Below are positions 34,861 through 46,288 of a stretch of DNA of 64,000 nt, piece by piece. Numbering within the stretch: position 1 is the first letter of the stretch; each line of letters starts with the position of its first letter. A program made the position numbers and the translations under genes. This stretch comes from Deroplatys truncata (Eukaryota; Arthropoda; Insecta; Mantodea; Mantidae), in assembly GCA_030765065.1 (NCBI GenBank), contig CM060990.1:411317198-411381197 (forward strand), given 5' to 3'. The notes under the pieces were generated by a model. That model did not search any database and was not told the DNA's origin. It saw only the letters and a list, made by a program, of their open reading frames with translations.

Positions 34861-36000
34861 GAAAGGACACTTCAGCTCAGCGAGGTAGGGCGCAACAGAA
34901 GAAATATTGCCAGGGGCAGCAGCTTCTCTCGAAGAAGATGAAATTCCAGCTCATCGCAGTCAGACACTGCAACCGTCGTGCGAGTGCGAAGCACCGCAGC
35001 AGGCAGTTTGCCCCGCCTCCCTACCGGTTGCGGACCACTCAACTCCGCTACACTTCCAGCACACAACTGCCTTAGCGTAGTGATCTGCGGGGTGCCGCGT
35101 GATCTGCCAGCACGTTTTATGCTCACCGCCGTACAGCAGCAGTGCCATAATCTATGAAAGCCAATCTCATCACCAGTGTCCTTGGGCCCGCACCACTCCT
35201 TCGGATGGAATTGTGCCGACCTGGAGATCGCCTTAGTGTGAATTCTGCTACCTATTATTAGGGCGGCGCTTGGGCATCGAAGCTAGTCGACAGGATCGGA
35301 CAGCTCCATGCCAACAATACTGTGACTTCGGGCACACCGAGCACTTCTGCATATCTCAGCCGAGATATGCGGCTACTTGTGCCCTACCGCCGAATGCTGC
35401 ATTCATTACCTTCGCCGCCGCCGCCACTGTGTCACTTATGGTGGCTCTGGCCACTGCACAGGTCAGGCACATTGTCCATTGTATCCACGGCCACCGCAGA
35501 CAAACTACAACACCGCTGAATGACAGCGCACCGCAGAAACAGATAACTCCAGCCAGAACACTACCGATAGCAGCACCAACGAGGAGCTACAAGCGATTCG
35601 GGAAGTGGTTCAGCACCTCCATGCGCTGGCTCTGAATGTCACGGCACGTCTGTCCATCCTAAAGGAACTGTTGCGGAAGCGTAGACATACACACCTTCAC
35701 CAACAGACCAGGCACAGGATATCCAGGCCGTGTCATCTCTATCCACCTAGCAGATCAATGCTTTCACACTATCATTTCAGCAACAGCTACATATAACAGA
35801 CACCACACTCAGGGTTCTGAACGGAAGACGCATCATTTCAAGAGGTACCTCGCGAAGCACATCATTCACCAAACCACCGCATATCATTTATTTCATCGCA
35901 CGCAGCAGAGATTCACAACCGACTTGCAAGAACGACATCTATGGACTGAAAGATAAATATCATTCCCAAATTTCACCCCAATCCTCTGGCTGCAGCCAAC
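34860..36000 (+). pseudogene. LINE ORF1 (zinc-knuckle, gag-like) relic
   Basis: This is a relic of the nucleic-acid-binding ORF1 protein of a Jockey-group LINE. The open frame 35,270-35,635 contains CQQYCDFGHTEHFC, a CCHC zinc knuckle. Another frame downstream gives YGGSGHCTGQAHCPLYPRPP, which matches the second or third knuckle (family form NCGGSHTASYRGCP). After a charged linker comes the helix-like NEELQAIREVVQHLHALALN. Upstream, 35,160-35,260 is GC-rich and probably the RNA-binding part, but decayed. No ORF2 follows. Frameshifts are present. Confidence 0.6.
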
Positions 36001-36855
36001 CCAGAAACCCTTTACCCGTTACCTTCCAATGGAAGACAGCATCCAACATTACGGGACTAATGCTCATGCGGAACGGCACAAAACCTCGCCTTTCAATCTG
36101 CTATCAAACGACTAAAGTATTTTCCCTCCCACATAGTTTCCCTTCCCTGTCGAAACAAGCCAATATTTCATATCCCACTCTCTTGCCACTTTCCCCTTAA
36201 AACACGAGGGACTGAAAAAGTTACCTTCATTATGTCAAGCTTCTGTGTGTATAATTCATCTCTGATTGTCGAAACAGCAATTGGAAGCACTAGGAAAATG
36301 TTTAAAAAGTAAGACGTGTACATAATTTAAAAAGGATCAAGCCCTTATAGATTAGCATTTAAATGTCTTTTTACAGTATTTAGCAGATTGCAGAGGTGCA
36401 GAGCGTCACATTTCAAGAAGGGGCTCCAAATATTAATCCTCTGTAGGAAATGTAGAAGGAGTGTTCTGAAAACATAATTTAAAAACACCAAATCCATACT
36501 TCATGTCCTAAAATCTACAAGTGAAAACAATAAAAAAAAATTTTTGTTATGATTTTGAAAGATTCTTTACCCATTTTGCACAACCATTTATATACTTCAA
36601 TACAATTAAAAAAACAACCTTCACTATAAATTATAATTAATAATTTATATCTTTTTTATTTTTGTGATATTATTCTTAATCCTTTGTGATCTTGTTCTTA
36701 CCATTTGTAATTGTTTTCTATAATGTATTATGTACTCTAGATCTTTGTGGCCAGACAAAAATATCGGCCAGATGTTCATATACATACACACAAACGCACA
36801 CAACAGTTATAAAGATTAATCGGTTATAGCAAGAAAATTAAAACTAAGCCTACGA
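36000..36855. other. Spacer without recognised genes
   Basis: AT-rich sequence that may include the 3' end of the ORF1-bearing LINE, but no tail or duplication is clear. Confidence 0.35.
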
Positions 36856-37303
36856 GATCTCAGCTGTTGTCGATGATAATGGAGGAGAGTGATGCCAAAG
36901 TAACACTTGAAGGCTTTAAAATCATATCTCATTCGCTGTAATACGTCTGACTTATATTCATACCCCAAAGAGTCAAAGCAACGGATAACTCAGGGGGTTA
37001 TAAAAGAACTGGTGATTCACAAGCCTACAAGATGTAATATCATCGTTGAATGAAGATTTGTTAATGCTAACGGTAATATAACAGACAAATCCTTTAAAGC
37101 TTGTAGTCAAGCTATTTTTCTTCCGATTAATTTAGAACAAGTTGGAATAAAAATTCTAAAAGCTGGTCATATAATCGGAGTAATGTCAGTTTAAGGGTAG
37201 TGCTTGGTCTTTGACTTTTTCACGGGATTCGGCTAGAATTAATAAGTGTAAATCTCTTCGTGGAAGTACTTACATTTCATTACCATCCGCTGTGGAAGCT
37301 ATG

Positions 37304-37305
<2 letters not shown>

Positions 37306-37345
<40 letters not shown>
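37306..37345 (+). repeat. AT dinucleotide microsatellite
   Basis: An uninterrupted AT run of about 40 bases lies within the polymerase fossil. Confidence 0.95.
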
Positions 37346-37351
<6 letters not shown>

Positions 37352-37805
37352 AATTTAATGACGAGAAATGCTTAATCTATACAGTCATCGCAAATTCGTG
37401 GGTAAGAATTTCAAAGGTGCAAGCAATTATAAAGATGTGGAAGACAGGTATGATTTTTCATGCATCTCATTTCATGCGTCCTTAATGGAAATTTCAAAAT
37501 CGGAAAAACGAATGACATAACTGTCAATAATTTTAGATTGGTTGAGAAACATGCAGTGTTTCCTCTAAAAGTAGTCAATAAAGAGCTTTATAACCATCGT
37601 GTTTTAGTGCTAAGTGATACCACTAATTGATATCACTATGTATATATGAAAGGTTTTGAAAAACTTATTCAGGCCAGAAAACAAAACATAAATGACGACA
37701 TGTAAAGCACATGCAAACATTGTTTCCATCATTTTGACAATCAGTATGGTGAAAGAAAAATTGAAGGAACATGTTACTATCTGTGTCAGCATGCTATCGC
37801 AACTA

Positions 37806-38320
37806 CGAGGGTGTTTTTTTTTTAAAAGTAAGAACCGTTTTATTTATAGCACACGAAATGTTTTATTTATGACCATAACTTTTACAGGAAATGAAAATAT
37901 GAGCATTATTTAATTTTTCTATATAGCCACCATTAATGTCTAAACACTTGTTCAGTCGTGGTACCAGCTTTTTGATACCGTCATCAAAGAACTCTGCCGT
38001 CAGTCCATCTTGCACACATATTTTTGTATTGAAGTTTGTCAGTAACAATTACATAAATTACTGACCTTGAAACTTGAGAGAAATGTTGACGAAGCTCGCC
38101 AATAGTGAAGCACCTGTTTTCACGAACCTTCTGGTCAAAGTTTTGTGAACACTTCACTGATTACAGTAGACCGTTCAGATAGATCCTCATCACGAGCGTT
38201 CGTCCTTCTTTCCTTCATCGAACAGTCTGCACCACTTTCTCACATTTCCATCATTCATCACACCTTCCCCATACACTGCATTTGTTACTGACAAACTAGT
38301 TCTAGTTAGGAAAAATTTGA
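37806..38320 (-). mobile_element. mariner internal-deletion derivative
   Basis: A short mariner copy lies at a TA (37,804-37,805). The left end begins CGAGGGTGTTTTTTTTTT. On the minus strand the transposase C-terminus reads FFDDGIKKLVPRLNKCLDIN then GGYIEK (family DEGIxKLVPRxDKCLN). It directly follows N-terminal helix-turn-helix sequence (VRENRCFTIGELRQHFSQVS). The whole catalytic core is therefore missing through one internal deletion. Further upstream, MNDGNVRKWCRLFDEG is the N-terminal domain. The right terminal repeat is too eroded to place exactly; the end near 38,320 is set by where the surrounding polymerase fossil resumes. It is non-autonomous. Confidence 0.75.
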
Positions 38321-39269
38321 CGTCCAATTTAAAAATAGAGAGAGGATGCTGACACTATCTTATATCATCTATGCCGATTCTAATAAGATTCTCATTCGAT
38401 ACCATAGGTGCGCACCAAATCCTGACTACATACGTGGTAAACAATTCACAGAGCATAACTGGAAAGCAAGGCTACATAATCATGTAAGTTTTGATTATCG
38501 TGGAAGTTACGTAACAAGTGTAATCTAGAATCCAAAACCTTTAATTATATACCAGTTTTCATTCATAACCCGAGCGGTCATGATTCACATGTTATTTATT
38601 AATCAGCTAGGTAGCACTGAGATAAAGTTCAGAATTCAGAAAACTACATATTATTTTCAAAATATGTTGGGGATATTAAGCTATGGTTTGTAGCAATTCA
38701 TTTTCTCAGCATAACCCTGTCTAACATATCTTGAAACACTCAAATAATTTGGAGAAGACAAGTGGGGTTTGGTGACACGTAAGGGGGTATTCCCGTATGA
38801 TTACATTACTTCATGAATAGGACTGAACGAAACTCGCCTACATAAATTTAATGAAGCAGAGATTAGTTATAGGATTATGAACATGCTAAAGATTTATGGT
38901 AAGAGTTTAACATAGAAATTTAGGTAAATATAGCGACGTTTACCTAACTTCAGATATATTTCTCTTCGTAGAAGTTTCTGAAACCTTCAGAAATAAAACA
39001 TTGGAAGCTCACAAAGTTGATCATGCACATGAGTTTACATATCCTGCACTTACGTGGTAAGTTATACTTGTATATATCGAAATTGAGCTACAGTTATTAC
39101 TGGATTATGATCAGCATCCCATGGCGCAGTCTAGTATAATAGGTGGAAAGTGTCAGGTTTCTCATTTCGATCCTCAGAGTACCTCTCGATTTATCGCCTA
39201 CGAAAACACAAATAACCAATTTGGCTAAACCTGCGCGTTCCCTAACATATAGTGGATCCGAGTGGGTTT

Positions 39270-40175
39270 CTCCAGACCAAAACAGGGTTTCTCGCAAAAA
39301 GGGGAAACTTATATCCCGCAGCCATAGAAAGCGGGATATAATTTACTTAATCGAGGTGACTACAATTTACGTGAGCCACTACTGAGTGTTCGCACCAATT
39401 TACTATTCACCGGTTGTTGCTCATATCACTAGCGGTGCAATTGAATTTAACTTCACAAAACGAAGTACGCACGCTATGCATTTTATTGCAGCCCAGTAAA
39501 GGGTAACCATGATAATGATGGATAGACGCACAGATAAGATCTAGACTAACATTGCGCTGTATACCACTTAGACAGGTGCACTCAAGCTAATCTTAGAGAG
39601 AAGGCTTACATTATTGTCATCAAATTACAATATAATGCAATAGAATTTAATGCTTTGTAATGTGTGGCGTGCAAACCCGCAACAATCTAAAACTGCCCAA
39701 GCCGTAAAAATGCCTCCAAGCCATTACATTGTAAAACGGCCTACGCTCACACATATTTTACAGACAAACCATAAAAGTATGAAATGGCACATATTTTTTG
39801 CAGATTACCATGAAAGGATAGTTATACATATAAGTACGCTTCTAAGCGAAGCAGGTTAGAATGACAGGGATGAAACTGAAATGCTTGCAGTTGTAGTAGT
39901 ACTATTTCCCATCAGTTACGTGGTGGTCACCAGAGAAGGATGTGCTGGCAAGAAGATAACAGCGAGAGTGAAGCTGTTTCTGAAATCATATGAGGGAGAG
40001 ATTTGATAAATTTGCATGTCTATGAAAATCATGTACTGACCGCTTTGAAAACAATTGAAATGATAATGAATGTTTGAAGAATTTTGCTGTTGTGAAATAA
40101 TTTTCTTTCTATATTAAGGAGACAATGGTCCAATACTTTCGAAGACATGAGTGCAAGCCATTCAGAAACTGTAAG
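39270..40175. other. Spacer without recognised genes
   Basis: No family resemblance was seen in the open stretches at 39,143-39,385 and 39,650-39,859. It may include eroded remains of the polymerase element. Confidence 0.35.
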
Positions 40176-41013
40176 CAAATTTATTTCTTCTGTCACCTCA
40201 CTAAGTTCTCACTGTCACTTCACTAGTGAGATCTAGATCGAATTTCACCGCCACTTCACTTTTCTTTGCGACATAATGAAACGCGCGATGCAGCGTTTTC
40301 CTCATTCAGCTTCACTCGCTGGGAGTAGAACACAAGACCTCTCTAATCTCTTGCAGTAGCAGTACTCTCTATAAGTCCCCCCAGGGGCTCACCTTATGTG
40401 AGTTCGGGTGTTGGCGTACCCGGGGGTTCCCGAGCCAATCATCGCCATCATCATCCTTCCACCCCCGTCCGGTCGAGGTGGGTTCGTTCTCGTGACCGGG
40501 GGACTCAAGGTAGGCTCTCGTGCGTTCTGTGCATTTCATTCCATGTCGCCCCTCGCCATCGTTTCTTTCTTCTCTTTTACTTCTGCACATTTCGCACCAC
40601 GTCCATTCATTTACGCATCTCTTTTTCTTCCTCGCCGGCCTACCTTGCATCCGAAACGCCCACAGAGTTTTATTTCTTTTATCTTTTCTTTTAATCCTCC
40701 GTGGACACAGCCTGACGGATACCCGCGCACTGGGTGCGCAGCTGAGTGAGTGGGTAATGGCGTCATCCCCACCACCCGGGGTCGTCATGTAGGGTTTGTG
40801 TTCGTATCCGCTGTTCAACTGCAGTCCCGCGGGGGGGCCATTGCATGAGCTGCTGACTTCCGACGGCGATTGGGTCCCTCTGTCTATGTTCTGGGAGGTG
40901 TGACCCTGGGGTGAGCTAGGTATAGATAGGCCACTCACCCAAGCCGGGGTAACGCCCGGGAAGTCAGAGCCCGAGGTCGGAGACGCTTGCAAAGGTGGAG
41001 GATTTTTTTCGCT

Positions 41014-42303
41014 ATGGAGCACCCTTTCTCCATTATAAACAACAAGCGCCGAAAAGTTTTAGTAACAGAAGTAGCACCGCCAACAGTTGGTTGTTACTTA
41101 GTGATTACCCGTACAGAGGAAGGACAATCATTCGAGAAGGTGAACCCTTTTATCATCCAAAAGGGCATTGACTCAATTGCTGGTCCGGTTCTTTCCTGCA
41201 CTCGGCTTCGTAATGGTTCGTTGTTAGTGCAAAGCAAATCCGAGGCACAAAGTAAGTCCTTGTTGAGCGCCACGCTTCTCCACGGTTATCCTATCCGTGT
41301 TGAGAAGCACCGCACCTTGAATTCTTGTCGAGGCGTTGTCACCACGCATAGCATCGATGGCATATCGGACGAGGACCTGGTCGAATATCTTGCAGACCAG
41401 AAGGTGACAGCGGTTCATCGAGTGCACGCCAAACGCGACGGCGTATTGGTACCCACTCGTACCCTGTTTCTAACATTTGATGGCGTCGATCTGCCCACGA
41501 GCATCTCCGCAGGGTACGAACTGATTTCTGTGAGGCCTTATATTCCTAGACCTCTGCGTTGTTTTAAGTGCCAACGTTTTGGGCATACGCAAGTCTCATG
41601 TAAGAGTGCCGTTAACATCTGTGCAATATGTAACCAGCCCTCACACGAAGGTACCTGTTCAACAGGCCCCGTCTGCGTTAATTGTAAAGGGTCACATTCT
41701 GCTTCATTTGGCGACTGTCCGCGGTATTTGGACGAGAAGGCGATCCAGGAGATCCGGGTAAAGGAGAAACTCTCCTTCGCCGAAGCCCGGAGGCGTTTCC
41801 ATGCGCGCCAACCTTCGCTCCTGCGATCGGGAACATTCAGTTCTATTGTTGCCGTGCCCATACCCCGGAAGGATGCTGGTACTCAAACTTGGACCATGAC
41901 TGCTTTAACCGCCACTACCATCCGGCCGTCCAAGTCTGCTACTGTTACCAAGCCCTATAAACCTGGTCCAAAATCTATGAAGTCCCAAGCCACTGACAAA
42001 AAGCCGAAGCAGAAACTTCGAAGAGAAGACTTTTTAAAAGACCCTCCGCGTATTCACAGCAAGCATAATTCACCTTCTCCTCCTCGGAGGTCGCAGTCCC
42101 AGGAAGATCCTGGGAAAAGCCGCGCTCAGCGGCACCCCTCACCCATCGCCACCCAGAACCGATTCACGGGGCTTGAATCGGTTTCTGGCTCTGAGCGCGT
42201 GGGCCCTCCCTTCCAGGAGGCTATGGAGTCTGACCAACTCCATACCAAAAGCCCGAGCCCAAAGGTTAAGCAAAAGGTAATTTTAAGCCGCCCTTCTAAG
42301 TAG
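41014..42303 (+). CDS. LINE ORF1 protein (gag-like, CCHC zinc knuckles)
   Basis: This nucleic-acid-binding chaperone-like protein would coat LINE RNA. The ATG at 41,014 is chosen because the frame upstream has no other ATG. The frame is intact for 429 residues. The N-terminal half (to about residue 170) resembles the RRM-like domain of insect ORF1p, including ISDEDLVEYLADQKVTAVHR. Then come three zinc knuckles: CFKCQRFGHTQVSC, CAICNQPSHEGTC and CVNCKGSHSASFGDC. The C-terminus is basic and rich in Pro/Ser (SPSPPRRSQSQEDP). It ends 22 bases before the ORF2 start, suggesting reinitiation or coupled translation. Confidence 0.9.
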   Translation: MEHPFSIINNKRRKVLVTEVAPPTVGCYLVITRTEEGQSFEKVNPFIIQKGIDSIAGPVLSCTRLRNGSLLVQSKSEAQSKSLLSATLLHGYPIRVEKHRTLNSCRGVVTTHSIDGISDEDLVEYLADQKVTAVHRVHAKRDGVLVPTRTLFLTFDGVDLPTSISAGYELISVRPYIPRPLRCFKCQRFGHTQVSCKSAVNICAICNQPSHEGTCSTGPVCVNCKGSHSASFGDCPRYLDEKAIQEIRVKEKLSFAEARRRFHARQPSLLRSGTFSSIVAVPIPRKDAGTQTWTMTALTATTIRPSKSATVTKPYKPGPKSMKSQATDKKPKQKLRREDFLKDPPRIHSKHNSPSPPRRSQSQEDPGKSRAQRHPSPIATQNRFTGLESVSGSERVGPPFQEAMESDQLHTKSPSPKVKQKVILSRPSK

Positions 42304-42325
42304 ACAGTTTATCACTTTTTTCTTA

Positions 42326-45300
42326 ATGGCTATACTGACCTGGAATGTACGTGGTGTACGATCGCATAGGGCGGAACTGCAACTTTTATTGTGTTCCCAT
42401 TCGCCTATGGTCGTGTGTTTGCAGGAGACTAAGCTTCGCCCTCACGATCCTTTTGATCTCCGAGGATATACTCCGGTTCGCTACGACCTTGAACCGGAGG
42501 AGGGTTCTCCTGCTCATGGAGGTGTCATGTTAGTGCGTAACGACGTTCATTTTAAACCTGTCACACTTACATCCGACTCGCAAGCTGTTGCCGTTCGCCT
42601 TCACTTACCCGGCTTTTTGTTTTCTGTTTGCTCTGTGTATTCACCTCCAACGTCTCCCCTCGCTCCCGCGGACATTCGAGCTCTCCTGTCCGCTCTCCCA
42701 ACACCATTTCTTCTGTTGGGAGATTTTAATGCCCATCACCCACTGTGGGATTCGCCATTTACCAGTTCAATCATTTCATCCTCAATACAGGTGCACCTAC
42801 TTTTATTTCTGATTCTTCTGGTACATTCTCTCACCTGGACCTTGCCATTTGCTCACTCCAGCTTACTCGTCGTCTTCAGTGGAACGTCGTTGCTGACACC
42901 TACTCCAGCGACCATTACCCCTGCATCGTTTCTCTTCTGTCGCACCACGTACAGCATTCCAGAGTACCTACCTGGATATTCACAAAAGCCGACTGGAGCT
43001 TGTATTCCAGCCTCGTGCATTTTTACGACCAGCCCTTCGCCGACATTAACCAACTAGTGCAGCACTTTACGTCTACGATTTTCTCTGCCGCCGAACGGGC
43101 AATTCCCCGTTCATCCTCTCAACCTCGGCGGCCACCTGTTCCGTGGTGGAACGAGGATTGTCGGGACGCCGTACGTGCCCGTAAGACTGCACTTAGGGTG
43201 TTTCGGCGACACCCTACACTTGCTAATTTGGTGACTTTTAAACAATTGCGCGCCAGGGCTCGTCGCATTATTCAGGATAGCAAGAAGGCGTCGTGGACTC
43301 GTTTTGTCGAGTCTTTTAATCGCTTTACGCCTTCATCTGTTGTTTGGGATAAACTTCGTCGCTTCTCAGGTAAAGTATCGCATTGTACTGTTTCTGGCCT
43401 TCAGGTTTCCAATGCCACTATAGTGGATCCGGCTGCCATCGTTAACACTCTGGGTGCTGCCTTTGAGGCGGTATCCAGTTCAGACCATTATTCCGCCGGC
43501 TTTCGCTCTATCGAAGACCGGCTGGATTCCGACACGTTTAATTTTCGGTCTGCTAATATTGAGTGTTATAATGAACTTTTCACAATGAGGGAGCTGGAGC
43601 ACGCTGTTCATTGCTCTAGGCACTCCACTCCTGGGCCGGACGGCATTCATGTCCCGATGTTAAAGAACCTTTCAGCCGACAGTAAACTCTTTCTCTTACA
43701 GGTCTATAACCGTATTTGGCATGACGGCATTTTTCCTTCCGTTTGGCGCGAAGCCATCATTGTCCTTATACTTAAGCCTGGGAAGGATCGCCAACTACCT
43801 TCCAGCTACCGCCCTATCTCCCTCACCAGTTGCATTTGCAAGGTGATGGAGCGCATGATCAACGGGCGGTTGACATGGTGGCTTGAGTCTCAGAAACTTC
43901 TAGCGAACGCTCAGTGCGAATTTCGTCGCTATCGCTCTACCGTCGACCATCTGGTGTCCCTGTCGACGCATGTTCTGAATGGATTTCTGAGAAAGTGTCA
44001 AACCGTGGCTGTGTTTTTTGACCTGGAGAAAGCTTATGACACTTGTTGGAGGGGCGGCATTTTACGTACACTTCACGCATGGAATATCCGCGGTCGTCTT
44101 CCCATATTTCTTCGGGAGTTCATGACGGACCGCGTTTTTCGTGTACGTGTGGGCTCGGTTTTATCTCGTCATTTTATTCAAGAGAACGGAGTACCGCAGG
44201 GCTCTGTACTCAGTGTCACACTTTTTGCAATTGCTATCAACCCCATTGTTGATTGTATTCCACCTGGCATGTCATCGTCCCTTTTTGTTGACGATTTTGC
44301 CATTTATTGCAGTTCACGGCGGACCTGTCTACTCGAACGCCGTCTCCAGAGCTGTATCGACCGTCTCTACGCCTGGAGTAACGCCAACGGCTTTAATTTC
44401 TCCGCCGAGAAATCCGTCTGCATCAACTTCTGGCGCCGGAAGTATTTCCCTCCGCCCTCTCTCCATCTAGGGCCAGGGATACTTCCGTTTGCAGACGAGG
44501 CGAAGTTTTTGGGGTTGATCTTTTATAGAAAGTTGTGTTGGACTTCGCACATTTCCTTTTTAAAAGCAAAGTGTGACCGTTCTCTTAATCTTTTACGTGT
44601 TTTAAGTGGCACATCCTGGGGAGCTGATCGGACCGTCCTTCTGCGTCTATATCGCTCTTTGGTCCGATCCAAACTTGATTACGGGTGGATTGTCTTTTCA
44701 TCGGCACGTCCATCTGTGTTACGTCGCTTGAATCCCATTCATCACCGTGGTATTAGAGTCGCTACAGGGGCATTTCCAACTAGCCCCGTGCCCAGTCTTT
44801 ACGCTGAAGCTGCAGAGCCTCCGCTGTCCTCCAGGCGTGAGATGCTCTTGTTTAGCTATGCCTGTCGACTCTCCAGCTTGCCTGACCACCCGTCCTTCGC
44901 GGCATTTTACGAGGATTCGCTTGATCAGCAATATTTAGTTAGCTCCTCTGCATTGCTCCCTCCTGGGGTTAGATTTCGTCAGCTTCTTCGGCATTTGGAC
45001 GTTACGCCAGCGCCGGCCCTTCCAAGGGGGGAAACGCGTTTTCCTCCATGGTTGCGCGCTGAGGCCCTCTGTCACCTTGGGTTGTCGTCGATGCCGAAGA
45101 ATGAGACCCCTTCTTCAGTCTTTAGATCAGCGTTTTTAGAACTTCAGTCACAATTCGGGGACTTTGATTTTATCTTACTGATGCATCTAAGACTGATGCT
45201 GGAGTAGGATGTGCCTTTTTTGTGGTGGAAATAGTTTTATCTTTCGTTTACCAGAACAATGTTCGATTTTTACCGCCGAACGTTTTAGCATTTATCAGTC

Positions 45301-45973
45301 TCTTTTATACATTCAGCGGCACGACTTACGGCACTGTTTTATTTGTTCCGACTCCCTCAGTGCTCTTCAAAGTATTAGCTCGCTGTACACTAACCACCCA
45401 CTCGTACAGCGCATTCATGACCTGCTCCACTCGCTTGGTGTCTCTGGCATCAGCGTCACCTTCATGTGGATTCCAGGTCATGTGGGCATCTCAGGTAATG
45501 AGTCTGCCGACGCCGCTGCCAAATCGGAGATTTTATCACCCAGAAGTTTTACCTCTGTTGTTCCCTCGTCAGATTTGTTTATTGTTTTACGTCGCCGCAT
45601 CCTCTCGCTTTGGAGCGATGAGTGGACGGCCCTCCGGGGGAACAAGTTGCGGGAGGTTAAACCTCTCCCGTTAGTCTGGGCTACCTCTTCCCGTGCTTCT
45701 CGTCGGGAAGAGGTAATTTTAACACGCCTTCGTATCGGACATTGCATTTTTAGTCATAAGTATTTGCTGAGTGGTGACCCCGCACCACTCTGTGGGCAGT
45801 GTGATGCGCCCTTAACGGTGCGTCACATTTTAGAAGAGTGTCAGGTTTTAGCTCCATTGCGCGTTCGTGTTGGTCTGCCAGTTGGCATAGCCAACGTTTT
45901 GGCAGACGACGCGCGTATTGTAGAATGTGTTTTACGTTTTATTAGTGACAGTGATTTTAATCTGCGCATTTGA
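42326..45973 (+). pseudogene. LINE ORF2 (endonuclease, reverse transcriptase, RNase H)
   Basis: This enzyme would nick target DNA and copy LINE RNA into it. The ATG at 42,326 begins MAILTWNVRGVRSH. The AP-like endonuclease shows CLQETKL, LLGDFNAHHPLWD and, after a frameshift near 42,750-42,780, FSHLDLAICS and SDHYPCIV. The RT (about 43,600-44,550) shows SSYRPISLTSCICKVMERM, VAVFFDLEKAYDT, NGVPQGSVLSVTLF, the catalytic FVDDFAIY and AKFLGLIF. Two more frameshifts flank the RNase H start near 45,170-45,220. RNase H then keeps YLTDASKTDAG, AERFSIYQSLLYI, CSDSLSALQSI and WIPGHVGISGNESADAAAK. A CGQCDAPLTVRHILEEC zinc motif closes the protein. RNase H plus FVDD fits the I group. At least three frameshifts make it inactive, although the stretch 42,745-45,207 is open. 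Confidence 0.92.
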
Positions 45974-46288
45974 TGCGTTGAACGTCCTTTAGCCTTGTTA
46001 TTTTATTCTGTATGTTTTAATAGGGACTCTACTCCCCAGTGGACATATGGCGCTCATGTCCCTCGCATTCTACAGTTCTTGACACGTTTTACTCTTTTAT
46101 TGCTTATGCTTTTAGTGTGTTAGTTTTTGCGATTGTTGTCTTGTTGTTTTTAGCTTTTGGACATAGCGGGTTTGTGTCCCGTTTTTAATTATGCGGTTAT
46201 TTTATATTTTTGACTTTATATTTTATACATTGTAAGGGCGCTGATGACCTTAGTAGTTTAGCGCCCTTAAACCGCATCTCATCATCAT
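45974..46288 (+). other. LINE 3' UTR and simple-repeat tail
   Basis: The T-rich 3' UTR includes ATTTTATACATTGTAAGG and the GCGCTGATGACCTTAGTAG motif, ending in TCATCATCATC. In place of a poly(A) the element ends in a short ATC repeat, as in many I/R1 LINEs. Confidence 0.8.

Larger units (their letters stand above)
36860..39265 (+). pseudogene. Virus-like family-B DNA polymerase fossil (Polinton/bidnavirus type)
   Basis: This fossil of a protein-primed DNA polymerase B has the layout seen in Polinton/Maverick elements and bidnavirus-like integrations. In order along the plus strand, separate short pieces show: an N-terminal LRGSTYISLP motif (near 37,255); NDEKCLIYTVIA (near 37,365); an exonuclease-type YIIYAD motif (38,365); TRKGVFPYDYIT (near 38,780-38,810); TSDIFLF (near 38,950); and LLLDYDQHPM (39,095). 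A mariner deletion derivative is inserted at about 37,806-38,320. The pieces lie in several frames with at least half a dozen breaks, so it is old. Polymerase palm motifs beyond 39,265, capsid genes and terminal repeats were not recognised, so only part of the element remains. The polymerase assignment is fairly secure; the parent element type is inferred. Confidence 0.7.
40378..46288 (+). mobile_element. Full-length I-type LINE
   Basis: The element is 5,911 bp, flanked by CTCTCTATAAGTC (40,365-40,377) and CTCTCTAAGTC (46,289-46,299), a target duplication differing by a 2-bp indel. The 5' leader of about 635 bp starts CCCCAGGGGCTCACC. Two ORFs follow, then a 3' UTR of about 315 bp ending in GCGCTGATGACC...TCATCATCATC, a tail common in insect I/R1-group LINEs. 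It is the best-preserved retroelement in the window. Confidence 0.93.

Noticed and set aside
37806-38320. Right-hand terminal inverted repeat of the mariner derivative
   Set aside because: A T-rich stretch near 38,305-38,325 is vaguely similar to the left end, but too weak to call as a repeat.
40369-41022. A 217-codon minus-strand open frame and overlapping plus frames before the LINE ORF1
   Set aside because: They lie in the GC-rich 5' leader of the I-type LINE and have no recognisable similarity; they are probably chance frames in stop-poor sequence.
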